A stretch of DNA of 64,000 bases from DASYKS01 sp031404815. Its GTDB lineage: Bacteria; Acidobacteriota; Thermoanaerobaculia; Multivoradales; UBA5704. The stretch is taken from the NCBI GenBank assembly GCA_031404815.1, contig JANNIH010000152.1:1-64000 (forward strand), given 5' to 3'. The notes beneath the pieces were generated by a model that had not been told where the DNA came from, did no database searches, and was given only the letters and a program-made list of their open reading frames with translations. The position numbers and the translations under genes are program-made. Each line of letters begins with the position of its first letter. Positions within the stretch are counted from its first letter, which is position 1. Positions 47,020 through 56,733 of this stretch are shown here, piece after piece.

Positions 47020-48099
47020 TCAGTTGCAGGTGCCGCCGGCGCAGTCGAAGCAGGGGCTATCGCAGTCGCCGCCGCCGGTGCAGAGCGAGATGTTCGGGCC
47101 GTGGCAGCTGGCGGCCGAGATATCCGACATGTCGTAGCGGGTCTGGATGTCGCCGCAGGCGATCACCAGGTCGTTCGTGCCGTTGTTGTTGTCGACCCAC
47201 ATCCGGTTGGCGAGATACGTCCCACCGCTCGGCGGCGTGCCGTCCAGCCAACTCCCGTAGGTGACGAGGTCCTTTGCGGTCGCCGGAATGATCGAGGTCC
47301 CCTGGAAGTAGTGGAGCATGTGGCCTACCTGCACGTCGACCGTAGTGGTCGTCGCATTGCGCTTCCGGTTGAACTCGACCGGGCCGTTGCCCGAACAGTT
47401 GGCCACGCCGAAATGGGCGCGGTGGCCATTGTGGTTGAGGTCCGGCGTGCCTTGGGCCGTGGTCCGCAGGCGGACCGTGGTGGCCTGTCCCCGCACGATG
47501 TCGCAAGACTGGAGAGCGGGCGTGCAGCTCCCCTTGTCGAGGGCACCCAACTGAAAATCGCAGCCGCTCGTGCAGTAGGTGTCGGTCGGAAACACCGTAT
47601 CGATCACCGCGAGTCCCGACTGGCCGCAGGCGGAATCGCCGAACACCGATCCGGCCCAAGCGCGAAACGATGCCGAGCAGGAGCCCGCCTGCGCTTCAAG
47701 AACCGGCAGGTCGGACGAGAAGCCTGCCAAGGCCACCGCGTTTTCCTGCCGTAGCCTCTGGCGAGCCGCCGGTTCGTCGGCGAATTTCATGTGACGCGCG
47801 AGGGCCGCCGGCAGCGCCCGGCGCGGCGAAGCAACCGCCAAAAACAGCTCCGCCGGATCGTGTTTCTTGATGAACGCCGTGGCGGCCAAAGGCTGATTCG
47901 GATAGGTCGCAGCAACCGCGATCTGGATTTCGCCGTCGGCGGTCTCCAGCCAAGCGATGTAGTCGCCCGGCGCTTTGGAGATGCGGGCGATCTCCCGCAC
48001 AGCGGACGCACCGGCCGGGGCGGCGGACGCGAGGGTGGACGAAGAGAGGCCGGCCAGCAGAGCCAAGCCGAGCGCGAGAGAGGAAACGTTCTTGTACAT
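47020..48099 (-). CDS. Secreted Cys-rich protein of unknown family
   Basis: 359 residues with a clear Sec signal peptide (MYKNVSSLALGLALLAGL, cut after ASA near 27). The N-terminal half is Ala-rich and helical; the C-terminal half holds many cysteines (SCSASFRAW, TYCTSGCDFQL, SCTPALQSCD) and ends in a Cys cluster, CTGGGDCDSPCFDCAGGTCN, that should form disulfides outside the cell. I do not recognise the family. It converges on the ELWxxDGT gene and is divergent from the other Cys-rich gene at 48297, with which it may share a promoter region. Confidence 0.7.
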   Translation of the reverse strand: MYKNVSSLALGLALLAGLSSSTLASAAPAGASAVREIARISKAPGDYIAWLETADGEIQIAVAATYPNQPLAATAFIKKHDPAELFLAVASPRRALPAALARHMKFADEPAARQRLRQENAVALAGFSSDLPVLEAQAGSCSASFRAWAGSVFGDSACGQSGLAVIDTVFPTDTYCTSGCDFQLGALDKGSCTPALQSCDIVRGQATTVRLRTTAQGTPDLNHNGHRAHFGVANCSGNGPVEFNRKRNATTTTVDVQVGHMLHYFQGTSIIPATAKDLVTYGSWLDGTPPSGGTYLANRMWVDNNNGTNDLVIACGDIQTRYDMSDISAASCHGPNISLCTGGGDCDSPCFDCAGGTCN

Positions 48100-48296
48100 G
48101 GTCGATCTCCGAAGAGGCAGGAGGGCGTTGAGTCGCCGTCGGAGGTTGAGAACGAAGCTCGGGAGGCGATTCCCTCACTTCGAGATTGGCGGGGCGTCCC
48201 ATTGGGCGGAGGGCGCAATCCAAGAGAAGCGCGAGAGAAGTGTTCTGGGCTAGGTTGGCGATCAGGAACCAACGTTGTCCAGACAAGGAGGCTTGC

Positions 48297-49133
48297 GTGA
48301 AAAACAGAGGACAGTTCTCGGCGGCGCTCGCGGTGGTATTTTTGGCGGTGGTATTTCTGACAGCCATTCCTTCGCAGGCAGCCGATCCCGTGATCAAGCG
48401 CGGCATCGACACTTTCACCACCACCGCCAACGGCAAGACCTTCTACGATTTCGCCAAGCATCCGATCCCGGCCGGCTTCTTCTGCCCGAGTTCGGCGGCC
48501 TTCACCGGCCGTGTTGCCTTCCGCGGCCTGCCCCTTGGGGTCCGCGGCCAGCTCCACGGCGCCGACACGGTGATCGAACGTCTGGATGACGCTGCCTTCG
48601 CCGCTGATCACACCGCCGTCACGCGCCTCCAAGTTCGCGCGCTGTCGATGGTCAGCCTCAAGCCGATTCAAACCTCCTGCGGCGCGTTCCACCTCTATAT
48701 CTCGCTCGCGGGCCCACAGCGGGTGACGAAGATGACCCTCTCCCGTACCGAAGCGGGCGGCGGCACCTTTTCCGCCCCCCTCGCGATCGATGCCCGCCTG
48801 ACCTTCATCCCGGTCAAGCCGACCAAGAATGCGCCCAAGCTGGTGCTGACCGGGAGCTTCAGCTTCCCCGCGGTGCCCAAGCCGTGGAGCCTCTCGGCCG
48901 GCGCGACCACGAAGAAGGTCACGACGGCGGTCGTCGACACCAACGGCGATCTCGTCCCCGACACCCGCTTCTCGGGAAGCTCGAATTTCTTCCCCGGCTG
49001 GCTCCCGAACGGATTGGTCACCAACCGGTACGGGTGCACCCTCTGTGAGCCGGAGTCCTGCCACGAAATCAGCGGCGGCGAGACGCACTGCACGGGTCCG
49101 GTCTACGCCTGCAACAACTATAATTGCCCTTGA
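48297..49133 (+). CDS. Secreted protein with C-terminal cysteine cluster
   Basis: 278 residues from GTG with AAGGAG seven bases upstream. A signal peptide (FLAVVFLTAIPSQA, cut near 29) precedes a beta-rich region (TTANGKTFYDFAKHPIPAGF; GRVAFRGLPLGVRG; AFHLYISLAG) and a C-terminal tail of about 45 residues with several cysteines (YGCTLCEPESC, HCTGP, ACNNYNCP). Family unknown. Like its divergent neighbour it is exported and ends in a Cys-rich tail, which may be a shared localisation or folding feature. Confidence 0.68.
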   Translation: MKNRGQFSAALAVVFLAVVFLTAIPSQAADPVIKRGIDTFTTTANGKTFYDFAKHPIPAGFFCPSSAAFTGRVAFRGLPLGVRGQLHGADTVIERLDDAAFAADHTAVTRLQVRALSMVSLKPIQTSCGAFHLYISLAGPQRVTKMTLSRTEAGGGTFSAPLAIDARLTFIPVKPTKNAPKLVLTGSFSFPAVPKPWSLSAGATTKKVTTAVVDTNGDLVPDTRFSGSSNFFPGWLPNGLVTNRYGCTLCEPESCHEISGGETHCTGPVYACNNYNCP

Positions 49134-49166
49134 AGACGCCTTTTTGAAGGCGGCATCGAGCTGAAC

Positions 49167-49208
49167 GAGCCCCGGCCAGGGGGAAGAGACTCTTCTCCTC
49201 CGGGGCTC
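49167..49208. terminator. GAGCCCCGG/CCGGGGCTC hairpin
   Basis: Nine-bp perfect arms (49167-49175 and 49200-49208) around a 24-base loop that itself contains AAGAGACTCTT. It lies 34 bases after the stop of the Cys-tail gene and before the kinase-like gene. Likely a terminator or processing stem; no strong T-tract. Confidence 0.45.
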
Positions 49209-49258
49209 TCCCTTTGCGCAACGGTCCGATTCCCCCCCCACCCTCCCGGGCGAGTAGA

Positions 49259-51112
49259 ATGCCCATCGTGACTCCCCCGAACGTTTCCGCGGCGGCGCCG
49301 TCGGCTCTCCCGACCGAGATCGAATTGGAGATCGGACCTGACTTCGAACCGGTGACCGTAGAGGTCGAAACGGTCGAGACGGTCCGGGTCGAAGAGGTGC
49401 CGCCTCCGGCCTGGCCGCCGGTTCCTCCCTACGATTCGACGTTGCCGCGCGTCGCTCCGGCCGGTTGGGAGCTGATGCCGGACGAGCCGCCTGAAGGGGT
49501 GGTGCGGCGGTTCTTTACCACGCACAAGCATTTCCTCGGGTTGTTGAACGGCGGGCTGGTCGCCCATGCGCGCCATGGCGCGCAGTTCGGGCGGGGGCAG
49601 GGGTTCGCGTTTCTGTTTCGGCTGGAGAAGCTGACCGCCTGGATCGTCCGGCCGTTCTTGAACAAACAGCTGCGCGATCTGCCGTTTCCCGTGCAGCTGC
49701 GGCGCCGCTTGGAGATCTTGGGACCCACCTACATCAAGCTCGGCCAGGTGCTCGCGCTGCGCCAGGACATTCTCCCCGAGTCGATCACCGAGGAGCTTAA
49801 AAACCTGCTCGACCGGCTGCCGGTGGTCACGTTCGACCGCTATTGCGATCTGATCCAGGGCGACCTCGGCCGCCCGATCGGCGAGCTGTTCTCCTGGATC
49901 GACCCCAAGCCGCTCGGCTCGGCGTCGATCGCCCAGACCCATCGGGCGACGACGCTCGAAGGCGACTCGGTCATCTTGAAGGTGGTCAAACCCGGTATTC
50001 GCGGCACACTCACGCGCGACGCCTGGCTGCTCAAAGGGCTCGGCGTGATCCTCCAGAAGATCCTCCCCCGCTATCAGCCGAAACGGGTGATCGCCGAGTT
50101 CGTCGAATACACCCGCCGCGAGGTGGACCTCCGCCGCGAGGCGGACAACGCGGAGACGTTCGCCGCCAACTTCGCCGATTTACCCGGGGTCGCGTTCCCG
50201 AAGATCTACCGCTCCCACAGCGGCTCGCGCGTGCTGTGCATGGAGTTCTTCTCCGGCTTCAAGCCGAGCGACCGGCAAGCGTTGGAGCTGTCCGAAGGGG
50301 ACCGCGACCGGCTGATCGACTACGGCGCCGCGGCGATCATCCGGATGATCTACAAAGACGGCTTCTTCCACGCCGACCTCCATCCGGGCAACCTGTTGAT
50401 CCTGCCCGACCCGAAGGGCTCGCGCCTCGGCTTCATCGATCTCGGCATGGTCGGCCGATTCGATTCCGAGCTGAGGAAGACCCTGCTCAACTATTTCTAC
50501 TCGCTGGTGATGGGCGATGCCGAGGGGGCCGCGCGCTATCTGGTGAACGTGGCACAGGAAGGCCCGGGCGCCGACCCGGGCGGCTTCCGCCGCGAGCTGA
50601 CCGAAATTCTCGCGCGCTGGGGGCGGAGCAAAAACTTCAAGGACTTTTCGCTCGCCCAGCTGATCTTGCGCTCGGTCAACATGGGCGCCCAGCACGGGCT
50701 GTTCTTCCCCGTCGAGATGGTGCTGATGGTCAAAGCGCTGGTGACCTTCGAAGGGGTGGGGCAGATCTTGAAGCCGGGGCTCGACGTCGCCGCGGTCTCG
50801 CAAGCCCACGCCAACAAGATCTTCATGGATCAGTTCAGCCCGATCACCCTCGGCCGCCAGTTCCTACGCGGTGTGCCCGAGCTGCTCGAAGCGCTGGGCA
50901 AAGCCCCCGGCCTGGTGATGGAAGGGGCGAAGATGATCGAGCAGATGGCCCGCCGGGCACCGGAAAATCCGTTCGCCGGCCTGCGCGGCACCATCTTCGG
51001 TGGGTTCTGCATGGTGGCGGGCGCCGTGCTCGCGAGCACCGGCACCCCCTGGTACGCCTGGTCGATCCTGTTCGTCGTCGGCCTGATCGCCGGGCTCTCG
51101 CGCAAGCGGTAG
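49259..51112 (+). CDS. ABC1/UbiB-family atypical kinase
   Basis: 617 residues. After an acidic, Pro-rich N-terminal region of about 80 residues comes the UbiB fold: YIKLGQVLALRQDILP (the KxGQ motif that blocks ordinary kinase action), GSASIAQTHRA (Ala-rich loop), FFHADLHPGNLL (catalytic Asp) and IDLGMVGR (metal site). Two hydrophobic stretches at the C-terminus (GGFCMVAGAVLASTG and AWSILFVVGLIAGL) suggest a membrane hairpin. Relatives support ubiquinone or other isoprenoid lipid metabolism through ATP-driven extraction. The ATG at 49259 lacks a good ribosome site. Confidence 0.9.
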   Translation: MPIVTPPNVSAAAPSALPTEIELEIGPDFEPVTVEVETVETVRVEEVPPPAWPPVPPYDSTLPRVAPAGWELMPDEPPEGVVRRFFTTHKHFLGLLNGGLVAHARHGAQFGRGQGFAFLFRLEKLTAWIVRPFLNKQLRDLPFPVQLRRRLEILGPTYIKLGQVLALRQDILPESITEELKNLLDRLPVVTFDRYCDLIQGDLGRPIGELFSWIDPKPLGSASIAQTHRATTLEGDSVILKVVKPGIRGTLTRDAWLLKGLGVILQKILPRYQPKRVIAEFVEYTRREVDLRREADNAETFAANFADLPGVAFPKIYRSHSGSRVLCMEFFSGFKPSDRQALELSEGDRDRLIDYGAAAIIRMIYKDGFFHADLHPGNLLILPDPKGSRLGFIDLGMVGRFDSELRKTLLNYFYSLVMGDAEGAARYLVNVAQEGPGADPGGFRRELTEILARWGRSKNFKDFSLAQLILRSVNMGAQHGLFFPVEMVLMVKALVTFEGVGQILKPGLDVAAVSQAHANKIFMDQFSPITLGRQFLRGVPELLEALGKAPGLVMEGAKMIEQMARRAPENPFAGLRGTIFGGFCMVAGAVLASTGTPWYAWSILFVVGLIAGLSRKR

Positions 51113-51205
51113 ACCGGATTCAAGCCCTACGGCCGCGGAACGCCGTCGGGATCGATCGTGACTCCCCGCTCCGCGGCGGCGAGCACTCGGTGGATGACCA
51201 TTGCC

Positions 51206-52477
51206 CTACGTTCCTTCTTCCCAGCTGTTGATGTACTTTTCCTGCTCGGGCGTCAGCACTTCGAGCGTCGCCCCCATCGATTCGAGCTTCAAGCGGGCGA
51301 CTTCGCGATCGAGCTCTTCGGGGACGCGGTGGACGACGTTGCTCATCCGCTCCGGCGACTTGGCGAGGATCTCGGCGGCGAGCGCCTGGTTCGCGAAGCT
51401 CATGTCCATCACCGAGGCCGGATGCCCTTCGGCCGCGGCGAGGTTGATCAGGCGCCCTTCGCCGAGGACGTTGATCCGCCGGCCGTCGAGCAGTTTGAAC
51501 TCCTGAACGAACGGCCGCACCTCGCGGTCCTCGCGGGCGAGTTCGCGCAGGCCGGGCAGATCGAGCTCGACATCGAAGTGACCGCTGTTGCAGACGATCG
51601 CGCCGTCCTTCATCGAGTTGAAGTGCTTCTTGCGGATCACGTGCTTGTTGCCGGTGACCGTGACGAAGATATCGCCGATCGGCGCCGCCTCGCTCATCGA
51701 GTGGACGCGGTGGCCGTCCATCAGCGCCTCGATCGCGCGCACCGGGTTGATCTCGACCACGATCACGTTGGCGCCTAAACCTTTGGCCCGCGACGACACA
51801 CCCTTGCCGCACCAGCCGTAGCCTACGACGACCAGGTTCTTGCCCGCGAGGAGCAAGTTGGTCGCGCGAATGATGCCGTCGATCGTGCTCTGGCCGGTGC
51901 CGTACCGGTTGTCGAACAGGTGCTTGGTCTCCGATTCGTTGACCGCGATCACCGGCATCTTGAGCGCGCCGTCTCTAGCCATCGCGCGCAGGCGGTTGAC
52001 GCCGGTGGTCGTCTCTTCGGTGCTTCCTTTCAGCTCCGCGATCAACTCCGGCCGATCCTTGTGGAGCATCGAGACCAGGTCCGCGCCGTCGTCCATGGTG
52101 ATGTGAGGATGGACGTCGAGTGCCGATTTCAAGTGGTCGTAGTAGGTATCGTTGTCCTCACCCCGGCGGGCGTAGACCGAGATGCCGTAGTCATCGACCA
52201 GGCTCGCGGCCACATCGTCCTGGGTGGAGAGCGGGTTGCTCGCGACCAGCGTGACCTCGGCGCCGCCGGACTGAAGCGTGCGCATCAGGTTGGCGGTTTC
52301 ACAGGTCACGTGCAGGCAGGCGGAGATGCGCAAGCCAGAGAGCGGCTTTTCCTGCGCGAAGCGCTTGCGGATCGTGGCCAGCACCGGCATGTGCTGGTCG
52401 GCCCACTCGATGCGCAGCTTGCCGGCGGCGGCCAAGCGCGGGTTGGTGATGTCGGAAGGAACGGTGGACGTGCTCAT
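51206..52477 (-). CDS. ahcY: Adenosylhomocysteinase (S-adenosylhomocysteine hydrolase)
   Basis: 423 residues. HVTCETANLMRTL, NESETKHLFDNRYGTGQST and the NAD site VVGYGWCGKGVSSRAKGLG are all typical, as are TVTGNKHVI and CNSGHFDVE. The enzyme splits S-adenosylhomocysteine into homocysteine and adenosine using bound NAD, removing a strong inhibitor of methyltransferases. It is encoded 82 bp downstream of metK on the same strand, so synthesis and recycling of SAM are likely co-expressed. Confidence 0.97.
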   Translation of the reverse strand: MSTSTVPSDITNPRLAAAGKLRIEWADQHMPVLATIRKRFAQEKPLSGLRISACLHVTCETANLMRTLQSGGAEVTLVASNPLSTQDDVAASLVDDYGISVYARRGEDNDTYYDHLKSALDVHPHITMDDGADLVSMLHKDRPELIAELKGSTEETTTGVNRLRAMARDGALKMPVIAVNESETKHLFDNRYGTGQSTIDGIIRATNLLLAGKNLVVVGYGWCGKGVSSRAKGLGANVIVVEINPVRAIEALMDGHRVHSMSEAAPIGDIFVTVTGNKHVIRKKHFNSMKDGAIVCNSGHFDVELDLPGLRELAREDREVRPFVQEFKLLDGRRINVLGEGRLINLAAAEGHPASVMDMSFANQALAAEILAKSPERMSNVVHRVPEELDREVARLKLESMGATLEVLTPEQEKYINSWEEGT

Positions 52478-52498
52478 GTTCTGAAAACTCCGGTTCTA

Positions 52499-52521
52499 GG
52501 GCGCACCCGGCGGGCGCGCCC
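52499..52521. repeat. GGGCGCACCC/GGCGCGCCC hairpin in metK-ahcY gap
   Basis: The stem GGGCGCAC...GCGCGCCC has one mismatch and a short loop. It resembles the hairpin at 2011-2032. In the 82-bp space between metK and ahcY it could moderate read-through or be an interspersed palindrome. It does not match the SAH riboswitch layout. Confidence 0.4.
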
Positions 52522-52559
52522 GTTGACATTCGTTATTAGGTCGCTTCCGGCTTTAGGAA

Positions 52560-53735
52560 TCAGTGGGTGGCACCGGTTTCGATCAGTTCCCCAAGGCCGG
52601 CCGAAGCGCGCAGCTCGGCGGCCCGGCTGGTGTTTTCCCAGGAGAACCCGGGCCGACCGAAGTGCCCGTAGGCGGCGGTCGGTCGATAGATCGGGCGCCG
52701 CAGGTCGAGGTTTTCGATCAGGGCCTTCGGGGTGAGTGGGAACGCCGCACGCACCAGCCGCTCCATCGCGTCGTCTCCGATCGCGCCGGTGTCGAACGAA
52801 TCGACCCGCACGGAAACCGGGTCGGCGACACCGATCGCGTAGGCGAGCTGCACCTCGACGCGCTCGGCGAGACCGGCCGCCACCAGGTTCTTTGCGATGT
52901 GGCGCGCCATGTAGCAGGCCGAACGGTCGACCTTGGTGGGATCTTTGCCCGAGAACGCGCCGCCACCGTGGCGGCCATAGCCGCCGTAGGTGTCGACGAT
53001 GATCTTACGACCGGTCAAACCGCAATCGCCGTGCGGGCCGCCGATCTCGAAGCGGCCGGTGGGATTGACATAGAAGATGGTGTCGCGGTCGAGCAGCTCG
53101 GCCCGGATGGACGGCCGGATCACGCTCTCGATGACGGTCTCTCGGATCTCTTCCTGGGAAACCTCGGGAGTGTGCTGGGTCGAGATCACGACGGTATGAA
53201 CCCGCACCGGCCGTTTGCCGTCGTATTCGACCGTCACCTGGCTCTTGCCATCGGGGCGTAGCCAGGCCACCTGGCCCGAGTGACGGACCTCCGCCAAGCG
53301 AAGGGTGAGCGCGTGGGCGAGCGTGATCGGCAGCGGCATCAGCTCCGGAGTTTCGCCGCAGGCGAAGCCGAACATCAGCCCCTGGTCGCCCGCGCCCCCG
53401 GTGTCTACACCCATCGCGATGTCGGGCGACTGCGAATGGATCCTGTTGATCACTTCGCAGGTATCGGCGTCGAAGCCGATGTCGGACCGGGTATACCCGA
53501 TCTCGCGCACCACCTGGCGCGCGACGCGCTCGAAATCGACTTCCACCGAGCTGGTGATCTCGCCCGCGAGGACGATCAGATCGGTGGTCACCAGCGTCTC
53601 GGCGGCCACGCGCCCGGTCGGGTCGTGGCGCAGGATCTCGTCCAGAATGCCGTCGGAAATCTGATCGGCGACCTTGTCGGGGTGCCCCTCGGTCACCGAT
53701 TCCGAAGTGAACAAATGTACGTCGCGTTGCGCCAT
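52560..53735 (-). CDS. metK: S-adenosylmethionine synthetase
   Basis: 391 residues starting MAQRDVHLFTSESVTEGHPD, the standard MetK start with the ATP-binding His. GAGDQGLMFGFA is the methionine-loop signature and GGGAFSGKDPTKVDRSA the phosphate-binding signature. The enzyme makes SAM from methionine and ATP. The ATG at 53735 fits the family. The first gene of the metK-ahcY pair; the 187-bp region upstream, shared with the divergent helicase gene, must hold the promoter, but I see no clear riboswitch. Confidence 0.97.
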   Translation of the reverse strand: MAQRDVHLFTSESVTEGHPDKVADQISDGILDEILRHDPTGRVAAETLVTTDLIVLAGEITSSVEVDFERVARQVVREIGYTRSDIGFDADTCEVINRIHSQSPDIAMGVDTGGAGDQGLMFGFACGETPELMPLPITLAHALTLRLAEVRHSGQVAWLRPDGKSQVTVEYDGKRPVRVHTVVISTQHTPEVSQEEIRETVIESVIRPSIRAELLDRDTIFYVNPTGRFEIGGPHGDCGLTGRKIIVDTYGGYGRHGGGAFSGKDPTKVDRSACYMARHIAKNLVAAGLAERVEVQLAYAIGVADPVSVRVDSFDTGAIGDDAMERLVRAAFPLTPKALIENLDLRRPIYRPTAAYGHFGRPGFSWENTSRAAELRASAGLGELIETGATH

Positions 53736-53922
53736 CGGACACCTTCTCGCGAGGGTCGATTTCGAGCCCTCGAGCCTGTTGAACGGTAAGGAAGATCCCC
53801 CGGCGAACACCGGCGAGATCGAGAACGGACGGGCGATGGTACCAAATCGAGCCGAGCGGGTGCCAGCGGCCCCGGATCTCCCGCAGACCTCCCACCCTCC
53901 CTTGCGTCAGAATACGGCTCTC

Positions 53923-56730
53923 ATGAACGTCGCCCACCAGGAAACCGAAGGCCCGACCGAGCCGCCGATCGAGCTTCGTCTCACCCCCTGCCTATCCCCG
54001 CACGGTCGCCTCGTGCTGGGGGCTTCCCACGAGGCTCCGGCGCTCGCACCCGATCTCGCACGGCGTCTCGGCGTGGCCTTCGCGCGGGGCTCGGGCCAGG
54101 CTCTGTTTCGCCTCGGCGCGTGCGAGGTGGGCGTTGTACTACCCCCCGTTTTCGCCTTCTGGCGCGAGTTCGGAGGGCGCTTCATCACCGCTCTGTGCAC
54201 CGAGCCCGACGCCTCAGACCTCGCCACTGCCTCCGACGCCTCCGACGCCGCCGACGCAAAGAACCGGCGCGCGCCCGTTCGCCTGCCGGCGCCGCCGACC
54301 GAAGAGCTGGATCGCTTCGCTCGGGCGGCACCACCGATGCCCGGCGCCGAGTACCTGTCCGGCGCCCTCCTCGCCGCCCTCTGGGACGAGATCGGCGTGG
54401 CCTTCGCAGCCGAGCTCGCGGCCTCCAAGGCTTCGTTGCCGGAGTTTCTGCAGCGCCTCAATCCGGCGTGGAATCTGGTCGGCCGCGTCCATTTCAACCT
54501 GGCCGAGAATCGCGCCGACGAGGCGGCGCCGTTCGCATTCCTCGCGACTTACACGACCCGACTGTCGGCGCAGGGCAAGGCGCAGCACCTGCCGCTCGGG
54601 GCGGCACTGCGCGAATCCGCCGACGCGGCGAACCGGGACCGGCTGCTCGCGCTGCTCCTGCCGGTCCAGCGCGCCGCGGCGCGCTGCGACTGGCTGCGCG
54701 AGATGGTCGATGCCGGCGAGATCTACCACCCGCTGCGCTGGACACCGCGGGAAGCCCTGCGCCTGCTCCGCGACGTCCCGGCGCTCGAAAGCTCCGGCGT
54801 GGTGGTGCGCATGCCGGCCGGCTGGCGGGCGCATCGGCCACCGCGCCCGCAGGTCACCGCGACTTTGGGGAGCCGGCCCCCATCCGGGCTGGGGCAGGAG
54901 GCGCTGCTCGACTTCCGGATGGCGGTCACCCTGGACGGCGAGGTCCTCACCCCCGCGGAGATCCGTGCCTTGCTCGGCGCCACGGAGGGTCTCGCCCTGG
55001 TGCGCGGGCGCTGGGTGGAGATCGATTCCGCCGCGCTCGACCGGACGATGGATCGCTTCCGGCAGGCGGAAAGTCTAGCGGCGGCGGAAGGGCTCAACTT
55101 CCTCGGGGCGATGCGGGCGCTCGCGGGTGCCGACATCGCTCCGAACGAGTTGGCCGACCGCACCGACGAGGAGGGGTCGCGCGTAGTCGCCGGCGCCTGG
55201 CTCGCCGAAACGCTCGCGGGGCTCCGTTCTCCGGAGGGCTTGGGCGTGGTCGAGCCCGGGCGCGGGCTGGTCGGCGCGTTGCGCCCCTATCAGCAAGCGG
55301 GGCTCCGCTGGCTGCACCTCCTTTCGCGGCTCGGCCTCGGCGCCTGCCTCGCCGACGACATGGGGCTCGGCAAGACGATCCAAATCTTGGCGTTGCTCCT
55401 GGTCGAACGGGCGCGAGGGGAAGCTCCGACGCGCCCCAGCTTGCTGATCGCTCCGGCTTCGCTGCTCGCCAACTGGGCGGCGGAAATCGAACGTTTCGCG
55501 CCGAGCCTCAAGGTTTTCGTCGCGCACTCCTCGGCGTTCCCGTCCGCCGACTTCGCGGAATTGAAGGAACCGGCACCCGAACGGCTCCGTGGCCAGGACC
55601 TGGTGATCACGAGCTACGGCTCGATCCTGCGTCTGGCCTGGTTGGTGACGACAGAGTGGCACCTTCTGATCCTCGACGAGGCGCAGGCGATCAAGAACCC
55701 GAACGCCCAGCAGACGAGGGGAGCTAAAAAGCTCACGGCGCGCGCCCGCATCGCCCTCACCGGCACCCCGATCGAGAACCGGTTGAGCGACCTCTGGTCG
55801 ATCTTCGACTTCTTGAACCCCGGGCTGCTCGGTTCGGCCAAACAATTCGCGACCTACACCAAGCGCCTCGCCGAGCGGCCGCACGAGCCGTTCGGCCCCT
55901 TGCGCGAGCTGGTGCGGCCCTACATTTTGCGCCGCCTCAAAACCGACCGGAGCGTCATCGCCGATCTGCCCGACAAGATCGAACTCACCGCCTTTTGCCC
56001 GCTCGGCAAGAAGCAGGCGGCGCTCTACCAAGAGTCCGTCTTGGAGCTGGCCAAACGGCTCGCGGACACCGCGGACGATGGCATTCGGCGTCGCGGTGTG
56101 GTGCTCGCGTTCCTGATGCGCTTCAAGCAGATCTGCAACCACCCCTCGCAGTGGCTGGGCGATGGCTCTTGGGCAGAGGGCGATAGCGGGAAGTGGTCGC
56201 GGCTGCGTGAAATCGCCGAGGTGGTCGCCGCCAAGCAGGAGAAAATCCTGGTCTTCACCCAGTTCCGCGAAATGACCGCACCTCTCGCGGCTTTCCTCGG
56301 CCAGGTCTTCGGCCGGCCGGGTCTCGTGCTCTCCGGCGCCACCGAAGTGAAGAAGCGGCGGGAGCTGGTGCGGAGCTTCCAAGAGGATGAGTCGGTGCCC
56401 TTCTTCATCCTGTCGCTCAAGGCGGGAGGTACCGGTTTGAACCTGACCGCGGCGCAGCATGTCGTACACTTCGACCGCTGGTGGAACCCCGCGGTGGAGA
56501 ACCAGGCCACCGACCGCGCGTTTCGCATCGGACAGACCCGTAACGTGTTGGTGCACAAATTCGTCTGCCGCGGCACCGTCGAAGAGAAAATCGACCAGCT
56601 CATCGAGTCGAAGCGGGGCCTGGCGCGCGACCTGCTGGAAGGCGACACCGGGCCGCAGTTGACCGAGCTGAACGACGCCGAGCTGTTGCGACTGGTGGCG
56701 CTCGACCTGACGGCCGCGCGCGGGGAGTGA
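53923..56730 (+). CDS. SNF2-family DNA helicase/ATPase
   Basis: 935 residues. The N-terminal 430 residues are the bacterial SNF2-associated region (VGRVHFNLAENRADEAAPFA; YHPLRWTPREALRLLRD). The motor has all motifs: DDMGLGKTIQ (I), ILDEAQAIKN (II), LTGTPIENRLSDLWSI (III), then LVFTQFREMT, LKAGGTGLNLTAAQHV (V) and DRAFRIGQTR (VI). Such proteins use ATP to move along or remodel DNA-protein complexes. A SWIM-domain gene follows after 3 bp and is surely co-transcribed, a pairing seen widely in bacteria. Confidence 0.93.
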   Translation: MNVAHQETEGPTEPPIELRLTPCLSPHGRLVLGASHEAPALAPDLARRLGVAFARGSGQALFRLGACEVGVVLPPVFAFWREFGGRFITALCTEPDASDLATASDASDAADAKNRRAPVRLPAPPTEELDRFARAAPPMPGAEYLSGALLAALWDEIGVAFAAELAASKASLPEFLQRLNPAWNLVGRVHFNLAENRADEAAPFAFLATYTTRLSAQGKAQHLPLGAALRESADAANRDRLLALLLPVQRAAARCDWLREMVDAGEIYHPLRWTPREALRLLRDVPALESSGVVVRMPAGWRAHRPPRPQVTATLGSRPPSGLGQEALLDFRMAVTLDGEVLTPAEIRALLGATEGLALVRGRWVEIDSAALDRTMDRFRQAESLAAAEGLNFLGAMRALAGADIAPNELADRTDEEGSRVVAGAWLAETLAGLRSPEGLGVVEPGRGLVGALRPYQQAGLRWLHLLSRLGLGACLADDMGLGKTIQILALLLVERARGEAPTRPSLLIAPASLLANWAAEIERFAPSLKVFVAHSSAFPSADFAELKEPAPERLRGQDLVITSYGSILRLAWLVTTEWHLLILDEAQAIKNPNAQQTRGAKKLTARARIALTGTPIENRLSDLWSIFDFLNPGLLGSAKQFATYTKRLAERPHEPFGPLRELVRPYILRRLKTDRSVIADLPDKIELTAFCPLGKKQAALYQESVLELAKRLADTADDGIRRRGVVLAFLMRFKQICNHPSQWLGDGSWAEGDSGKWSRLREIAEVVAAKQEKILVFTQFREMTAPLAAFLGQVFGRPGLVLSGATEVKKRRELVRSFQEDESVPFFILSLKAGGTGLNLTAAQHVVHFDRWWNPAVENQATDRAFRIGQTRNVLVHKFVCRGTVEEKIDQLIESKRGLARDLLEGDTGPQLTELNDAELLRLVALDLTAARGE

Positions 56731-56733
56731 CGC

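Noticed and set aside
51127..51201. 24-residue minus-strand frame after ahcY (MVIHRVLAAAERGVTIDPDG)
   Set aside because: Too short and without a ribosome site or known match; could be a gene remnant but cannot be supported.
52478..52559. SAH riboswitch before ahcY
   Set aside because: Only a simple GC hairpin is present; the conserved SAH riboswitch core was not seen.
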